Of a DNA stretch of 27,680 nt, positions 23,976 through 27,680 are shown piece after piece; position 1 is the stretch's first letter; the number at the start of each line of letters is the position of its first letter. The notes below the pieces were generated by a model, which saw only the letters and a program-made list of their open reading frames with translations, did no database searches and had not been told where the DNA came from. The DNA is taken from assembly GCF_049723235.1 (NCBI RefSeq), contig NZ_JBNARB010000024.1, forward strand, positions 1-27,680. Direction: 5' to 3'. This DNA comes from Thermovenabulum sp049723235 (lineage in GTDB: Bacteria > Bacillota > Thermosediminibacteria > Thermosediminibacterales > Thermosediminibacteraceae). The position numbers were made by a program, and so were the translations under genes.

Positions 23976-24628
23976 TTCTTCGCCTCCCTGCATAAATCTA
24001 TTAACGGACAAAGCCCGCAGCCGGGTTTTGTCCTGCAGACTTCCTTTCCGAGCTTTACAATAAGTGCATGGTATTCATTAAAGAGGGATACATCCAAGGG
24101 TAAATTTGACATGAACAATTCCTGGAGTTCTTTGTAGCCTATATCTTCTTTTATTATTCCGAGCCTGCAAAAAATCCTTTTAGTGTAGGCGTCTACCACA
24201 AAAATCGGCTTTTTTGCGGCATAAAGGATGATGGAGTCCACCGTTTCTTCTCCCAGCCCTTTTAATCCCAGCAGTTCCTCCCGGAGTTCATAGACGTCTT
24301 TATCGAACAGCTTATATAAACTGCCGTCGTAATTTTTCAAAAGATACCTGCAAAAATTTTTGAGCCTTTCCCCCTTTTGCTTGTAAAACCTTGTGGAGCG
24401 AATAAGTCTGTGAAGTTTTTCGTCATTCACCTCGGTTAAGGCCCGGGGAGAAAGCAGACCTTCCTTTTTGAGATTTTTTATGGCCTTTTCCACGTTCGAC
24501 CAGGATACGCTCTGGGTCAGTATTGCGCCAACTACCGTTTCAAAATCGCTCTCGGCAGGCCACCAGTTTTGAGGGCCATAAGCCTCAAATAATTTCTCAA
24601 AGATTACAAAGAAAATATTTTTTTCCAC
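23972..24628 (-). CDS. EndoIII-like HhH-GPD DNA glycosylase lacking the lyase lysine
   Basis: A 218-residue base-excision repair protein. The start is GTG 24628 behind GGGGTGGG on the minus strand; the ATG nearby is out of frame. Helix-hairpin-helix LLGLKGLGEET lies at 119-129, the catalytic Asp is Asp146 in FVVDAYTKR, and a C-terminal [4Fe-4S] site uses Cys198, 204, 207 and 213. Aligned on GLG and Asp146, the position of E. coli EndoIII Lys120 is Glu128, so the protein should be a monofunctional glycosylase without beta-lyase activity, as in the MagIII/MIG-type branches. The cluster spacing C-x5-C-x2-C-x5-C is one residue shorter than E. coli EndoIII (x6). The damaged base it removes (alkylated purine or mismatch T) is not determined. 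Confidence 0.87.
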   Translation of the reverse strand: MEKNIFFVIFEKLFEAYGPQNWWPAESDFETVVGAILTQSVSWSNVEKAIKNLKKEGLLSPRALTEVNDEKLHRLIRSTRFYKQKGERLKNFCRYLLKNYDGSLYKLFDKDVYELREELLGLKGLGEETVDSIILYAAKKPIFVVDAYTKRIFCRLGIIKEDIGYKELQELFMSNLPLDVSLFNEYHALIVKLGKEVCRTKPGCGLCPLIDLCREAKK

Positions 24629-24678
24629 TTTTGCATTCCCACCCCTTTTATTATTTGCTTTAAATAAAATTTATCATA

Positions 24679-24705
24679 TGTTATAATTAAATTGCCCAAA
24701 AGGGC
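24679..24705 (+). promoter_or_regulatory. Extended -10 promoter and dyad before the GntR gene
   Basis: TGTTATAAT (24679-24687) is an extended -10 element with no good -35 at 17 bases. Just downstream GCCC-AAAA-GGGC (24694-24705) forms a short dyad at the start of the transcript, a possible operator for the GntR protein or a small hairpin. Confidence 0.4.
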
Positions 24706-24737
24706 GCATATTTTTAATTTATTTGAGGAGGGCTTTC

Positions 24738-25409
24738 ATGATAGGGCAGGGACAGGAAAGCGGCTATTCGTTGAGAAATAAGATATATCAACATCTGAAG
24801 AATGCCATTCTGAACGGTGTATACAAACCGGGAGAAAGCCTTATAGAACTTAAAGTAGCCCGGGAACTGGGAGTAAGCAGAACTCCGGTGAGGGAAGCCA
24901 TCAGGCAGTTAGAACTGGAAGGCCTTGTATCCAGCATACCCAATAAAGGGGTAATTGTCGAGGGTGTTACCGAAAAAGATGTGGAGGACATATACACCAT
25001 ACGAAAAATGATCGAAGGGCTGGCAGCCAGGTGGGCAGCCGAAAAAATTACTCCGGAGCAGCTGAAGGAATTGAAGGATATACTGGATTTAATGGAATTT
25101 TATACTCAAAAGGGAGAAATAGAAAAAGCGTCGGAGCTGGATACGCAGTTCCACGACCTTATTTTCAAAGCCTGCCAGAGCAGACCCTTGGAATCCGTTT
25201 TATCCCACTTCAACCATTTTATACAGCGGGCAAGGCTGGTGTCAATTAAGAGCATAGGAAGGGCACCTTATACCCTGGAAGAGCACAAAAAAATTTACGA
25301 AGCCCTTGCAAAAAGAAACCCCGAGGAAGCGGAACAAGCCATGATAAACCATGTGGAAAAGGCAAGGCAAAACCTGAATCCTTATCTAAAAGACAAAAAA
25401 GTATTTTAG
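24738..25409 (+). CDS. GntR-family transcription regulator with FCD domain (FadR subfamily)
   Basis: A 223-residue DNA-binding protein. ATG 24738 is chosen since GAGGAGG is 7 bases upstream; the TTG at 24723 would translate the SD. The N-terminal winged helix-turn-helix (about 8-75) has the GntR core PGESLIELKVARELGVSRTPVREAIRQLELEGLV. The C-terminal all-helical FCD domain (about 85-210) carries metal/ligand-site candidates: Asp and His in ELDTQFHDLIF, a His in LEEHKKIYEAL and a His in MINHVEKA. Such regulators usually respond to organic acids and often control adjacent genes, but here it is a single-gene unit with its own terminator. The target is unknown; autoregulation is possible. Confidence 0.9.
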   Translation: MIGQGQESGYSLRNKIYQHLKNAILNGVYKPGESLIELKVARELGVSRTPVREAIRQLELEGLVSSIPNKGVIVEGVTEKDVEDIYTIRKMIEGLAARWAAEKITPEQLKELKDILDLMEFYTQKGEIEKASELDTQFHDLIFKACQSRPLESVLSHFNHFIQRARLVSIKSIGRAPYTLEEHKKIYEALAKRNPEEAEQAMINHVEKARQNLNPYLKDKKVF

Positions 25410-25438
25410 TCCGGTAAAGAGGCCGGACTTTATTTTTT
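25408..25438 (+). terminator. Intrinsic terminator of the GntR gene
   Basis: AGTCCGG (25408-25414) pairs with CCGGACT (25423-25429), followed by TTTATTTTTT. The stop codon overlaps the first arm. Confidence 0.85.
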
Positions 25439-25458
25439 ACTTTGACTTTTTATGGATT

Positions 25459-25818
25459 TTATTTGCCGTCCTTTATCTTATCTAAAAGCTTCATTAATAT
25501 GGCCCGGTTGGAAACGGGATACAACGATGAAATTTTTAGCTCCGCAGGGGAAAGATCGCCAATGCTTTCCAAGGGCAGCTCCCTCTCGAATTCCTCAATT
25601 TTTTCTTTAATGGATTTTAAGTCAAAACCGTTTTCTTTAAGGTATTTTATCCTTAAAAGGCGGAGCACATCCCTTTCGGTATATCTTCTCTGACCGCCCT
25701 CGGTTCTTTCGGGCTTTATAAGCCCTAAATTTTCGTAATACCTAATCTGTCTTGCCGATAAACCGGTTCTTTGCTCTACAGCTCCAATGCCGTAAAAGCC
25801 CTTTTCATCCTTTTCCAC
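25459..25818 (-). CDS. GlnR-like MerR-family regulator
   Basis: A 119-residue regulator starting at GTG 25818, with GGGGAGG on the minus strand 11 bases upstream; no ATG fits the frame. The winged-helix HTH (about 8-75) contains GLSARQIRYYENLGLIKPERTEGGQRRYTERDV, very close to Bacillus GlnR (LSARQIRYYE). A dimer helix and a short C-terminal tail follow. GlnR represses glnA and other nitrogen genes when glutamine synthetase is feedback-inhibited by glutamine, through contact with its C-terminal tail. The tail here is shorter than in B. subtilis GlnR (135 residues). The gene is divergent from glnA rather than co-transcribed with it. Confidence 0.82.
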   Translation of the reverse strand: MEKDEKGFYGIGAVEQRTGLSARQIRYYENLGLIKPERTEGGQRRYTERDVLRLLRIKYLKENGFDLKSIKEKIEEFERELPLESIGDLSPAELKISSLYPVSNRAILMKLLDKIKDGK

Positions 25819-25944
25819 AGGGCATCCGTCCTCCCCTTGAAACTTCCTCAGCTTAATTCTAACAAAACCTCCCGGGATGAGTCAATATAAACCTGACAAT
25901 AATTATAATACAAAAAAATATAAAAAATAAAACCTTACAAATAG

Positions 25945-25973
25945 TTGACACATAAAAATATGAATGATATTAT
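25945..25973 (+). promoter_or_regulatory. Sigma-A promoter of glnA
   Basis: TTGACA (25945-25950), a 17-base spacer and TATTAT (25968-25973). Transcription should start near 25980, leaving a leader of about 120 bases before glnA. Confidence 0.75.
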
Positions 25974-25981
25974 ACTTAACA
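25965..25981 (+). promoter_or_regulatory. Near-consensus GlnR/TnrA operator over the glnA -10
   Basis: TGATA-N7-TAACA matches the GlnR box TGTNA-N7-TNACA at all fixed positions except one (A for T at position 3). It covers the -10 box and the start point, a position suited to repression by the divergent GlnR-like protein. Confidence 0.5.
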
Positions 25982-26099
25982 AATATAGTTTAAATGTGGT
26001 TTAAGAAAATAATGGGGCTCAAAGCTATAGGGAAGAAATTTTTAACAGGTTTTTATTAAAAATATCTAATTAAAATAATATTTATAAAGGAGTGAAATT
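25982..26099 (+). promoter_or_regulatory. Long glnA leader without a recognised riboswitch
   Basis: About 120 AT-rich bases lie between the predicted start point and glnA. GGGGCTC (26014-26020) and CTATAGGG (26025-26032) could pair only weakly. No T-run terminator, glnA-RNA-motif core or ANTAR-type paired hairpins were recognised. Confidence 0.3.
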
Positions 26100-27434
26100 A
26101 TGCCCAAGTACACCAAGAGCGATATTTTGAAAAAGGCTCAGGAACTGGATGTAAAGTTTATTCGGCTGCAATTCACGGACATTCTGGGGATAATTAAAAA
26201 TGTCACGATTACCGTAGAACAGCTGGAAGACGCTCTCGACGGCAAAATAATGTTCGACGGTTCCAGTATTGAAGGCTTTACCCGGATTCAGGAATCGGAT
26301 ATGTACTTAAGGCCCGATTACGATACCTTCTGTATTCTCCCCTGGAGGCCCAGGAGGGGGGCGGAAGCCAGGCTGATGTGCGACATATATACCACCGATC
26401 AAGAACCCTTCATCGGGTGCCCGAGGACAATTCTAAAGAAGGTATGCGATGAAGCCAAAGCAATGGGTTACGAGTTTCAGGTAGGACCTGAGCCGGAATT
26501 TTTCCTTTTTCAGCTTGGCGAGGATGGAAGACCCACCATTAAGACCAACGACAGGGGAGGATATTTCGATCTTTCTCCTGTGGACTTAGGTGAAAACGCC
26601 CGGCGCGATATTGTTCTTGCATTAGAAGAGATGGGCTTTGAAGTGGAAGCTGCCCATCATGAGGTTGCTCCGGGACAGCACGAAATAGACTTTAAGTACG
26701 CCCCGGCTCTGAGAACGGCCGATAACATAGTAACTTTCAAGTTCGTGACCAAGGCCATAGCCATGGAACACGGGCTTTACGCCACCTTCATGCCGAAGCC
26801 CATTTTCGGGGAAAATGGATCCGGAATGCACCTTCATATGTCCCTTTTCAAGGATGGGGTAAACGCTTTTTACGACCCGGAAGATAAGGAAACGGGGCTT
26901 TCCCAGATAGCAAAATACTTCATAGGCGGCATACTGCACCATGTGAAGGGATTTACCGCAATTACCAACCCCACGGTAAACTCCTATAAAAGGCTGGTTC
27001 CGGGCTACGAAGCTCCCGTATACATTTCCTGGTCGAGTAAAAACAGGAGCGCTCTGGTGCGAGTGCCCGCTGCCCGGGGCAATGCCAGCAGGATCGAGCT
27101 CAGAAGCCCCGATCCTTCAGCAAATCCCTACCTGGCTTTGGCGGTAATCCTGGCAGCCGGGTTAGATGGAATTAAAAATAAGATTGAGCCCGGTCCCCAA
27201 ACCTTTGACAATATTTACGAGATGACTCCGGCGGAAAGGCTGGCCCAGGGGATAGAAAACCTTCCCGGCACTTTAAAGGAAGCACTGGAATATCTTTCCA
27301 GGGATGAAGTGATAAAAAAGGCCCTCGGCCCCCACGCTTACGAGCACTTTGTGAAGGCAAAATTGATAGAGTGGGATACCTATAAAACTCAGGTCCATCA
27401 GTGGGAATTGGATCAGTATTTACCCGTATTCTAA
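26100..27434 (+). CDS. glnA: Type I glutamine synthetase (GSI-alpha)
   Basis: A 444-residue ATP-dependent ligase making glutamine from glutamate and ammonia; it acts as a cytosolic dodecamer. The start is ATG 26100 behind AAAGGAG. The beta-grasp N-domain (about 15-105) has IMFDGSSIEGFTRIQESDMYLRPD. The catalytic domain shows GPEPEFFLF, AHHEVAPGQHEIDFKY, the ATP-site loop NPTVNSYKRLVPGYEAP, NRSALVRVP, and RIELRSPDPSANPYLA. The length and the lack of the adenylylation-site loop of GSI-beta fit the Firmicute GSI-alpha type, which is controlled by glutamine feedback and by binding GlnR. The Arg in the GFTRIQESD loop corresponds to Bacillus Arg62, important for feedback inhibition. The GlnR-like gene is divergent upstream. 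Confidence 0.97.
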   Translation: MPKYTKSDILKKAQELDVKFIRLQFTDILGIIKNVTITVEQLEDALDGKIMFDGSSIEGFTRIQESDMYLRPDYDTFCILPWRPRRGAEARLMCDIYTTDQEPFIGCPRTILKKVCDEAKAMGYEFQVGPEPEFFLFQLGEDGRPTIKTNDRGGYFDLSPVDLGENARRDIVLALEEMGFEVEAAHHEVAPGQHEIDFKYAPALRTADNIVTFKFVTKAIAMEHGLYATFMPKPIFGENGSGMHLHMSLFKDGVNAFYDPEDKETGLSQIAKYFIGGILHHVKGFTAITNPTVNSYKRLVPGYEAPVYISWSSKNRSALVRVPAARGNASRIELRSPDPSANPYLALAVILAAGLDGIKNKIEPGPQTFDNIYEMTPAERLAQGIENLPGTLKEALEYLSRDEVIKKALGPHAYEHFVKAKLIEWDTYKTQVHQWELDQYLPVF

Positions 27435-27488
27435 TTTTAGAATAAATCAAAAGAAAATAAAATCCAAATCTATTTTCATCAATGGTTG

Positions 27489-27502
27489 TGTTTTACAAAA
27501 CA
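27489..27502. repeat. 14-bp dyad TGTTTT-AC-AAAACA
   Basis: A perfect 6+6 inverted repeat around AC in the spacer after glnA. It could be an operator for a gene beyond the window or a chance AT-rich dyad. The rest of 27435-27595 shows no coding potential; the 9-base string TCAATGGTT occurs twice in it. Confidence 0.35.
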
Positions 27503-27595
27503 TGGATGGTTAAGTAGTAAATGCCCTTATAAAAAATTTCTTCAATGGTTTTATTTTTCCCAAATTATTGACTGACCTGTTTACCTTAAAAACTA

Positions 27596-27633
27596 CCCGG
27601 TAGTAACGAAAATTCTACCGGGGATATTTTTTT
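27596..27633 (+). terminator. Intrinsic terminator downstream of glnA
   Basis: CCCGGTAG (27596-27603) pairs perfectly with CTACCGGG (27615-27622), followed after GATA by T7. It is 160 bases beyond the glnA stop and is the first terminator there. Confidence 0.75.
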
Positions 27634-27680
27634 ATATTAATAAATCAAAATTTATGAAAGGAATTTGTCAAAATAAATAA

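Noticed and set aside
25982..26099. Glutamine riboswitch or ANTAR-type leader before glnA
   Set aside because: No conserved core or paired hexaloop hairpins could be recognised by eye.
1..27680. CRISPR array, insertion sequence, phage or toxin-antitoxin module
   Set aside because: No regularly spaced repeats, transposase, integrase, structural phage genes or toxin pairs were seen; the tRNA at the left edge has no att-like repeat copy that I could find.

Overview
The window looks like chromosomal DNA of an anaerobic Firmicute, probably a thermophilic Clostridia-type organism. The evidence is AT-rich spacers, strong AGGAGG ribosome binding sites, frequent TTG/GTG starts, a complete WalR-WalK-YycH-YycI cassette, a GlnR-type regulator next to glnA, and anaerobic enzyme families (adenosylcobalamin mutase, Mo/W-bis-MGD oxidoreductase, LarA, DUF362-ferredoxin). 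The genus is a guess, not read from the sequence.

Layout. 1-780: the 3' part of a tRNA-Gly(CCC) with its terminator, then two small paralogous SHOCT-tail proteins and a terminator. 780-4675: a three-gene unit closed by its own terminator. It encodes a small unrecognised beta-rich protein, a fold-type I PLP enzyme, and a cobalamin mutase with the B12 domain at the N-terminus. This is the least familiar part of the window and my best candidate for an undescribed system. 4757-8645: M1 aminopeptidase, EamA transporter and a LysM-G5-M23 cell-wall hydrolase. 8671-14493: short-type dapB, then walR, walK, a small secreted Ig-like protein, yycH and yycI, ending in a terminator. 14560-20654: LarA-family racemase, DUF362-ferredoxin, HtrA protease, molybdopterin oxidoreductase and RlmH. 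HtrA and RlmH are usual downstream neighbours of walRK in Bacillus, so the metabolic genes sit inside that conserved neighbourhood, and no walJ is seen. 20713-24628: EamA transporter, an MFS exporter broken by a -1 frameshift at an A7 run, a flavin-reductase-like protein, a single-domain EamA protein and an EndoIII-like glycosylase. 24738-27633: an FCD-type GntR regulator, then a GlnR-like MerR regulator divergent from glnA.

How they fit together. WalRK/YycHI should control cell-wall hydrolysis. I find direct repeats matching the WalR consensus (TGTWAH half-sites, exact 11-bp period) in two places: in front of the M23 hydrolase and in front of the secreted Ig-like gene inside the wal operon. 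This suggests a local regulon. GlnR and glnA form a nitrogen-control pair, with a near-consensus GlnR operator over the glnA -10 region. Two genes (htrA and the MFS exporter) lack a normal start codon where their ribosome binding sites predict one, and the MFS gene also carries the frameshift.
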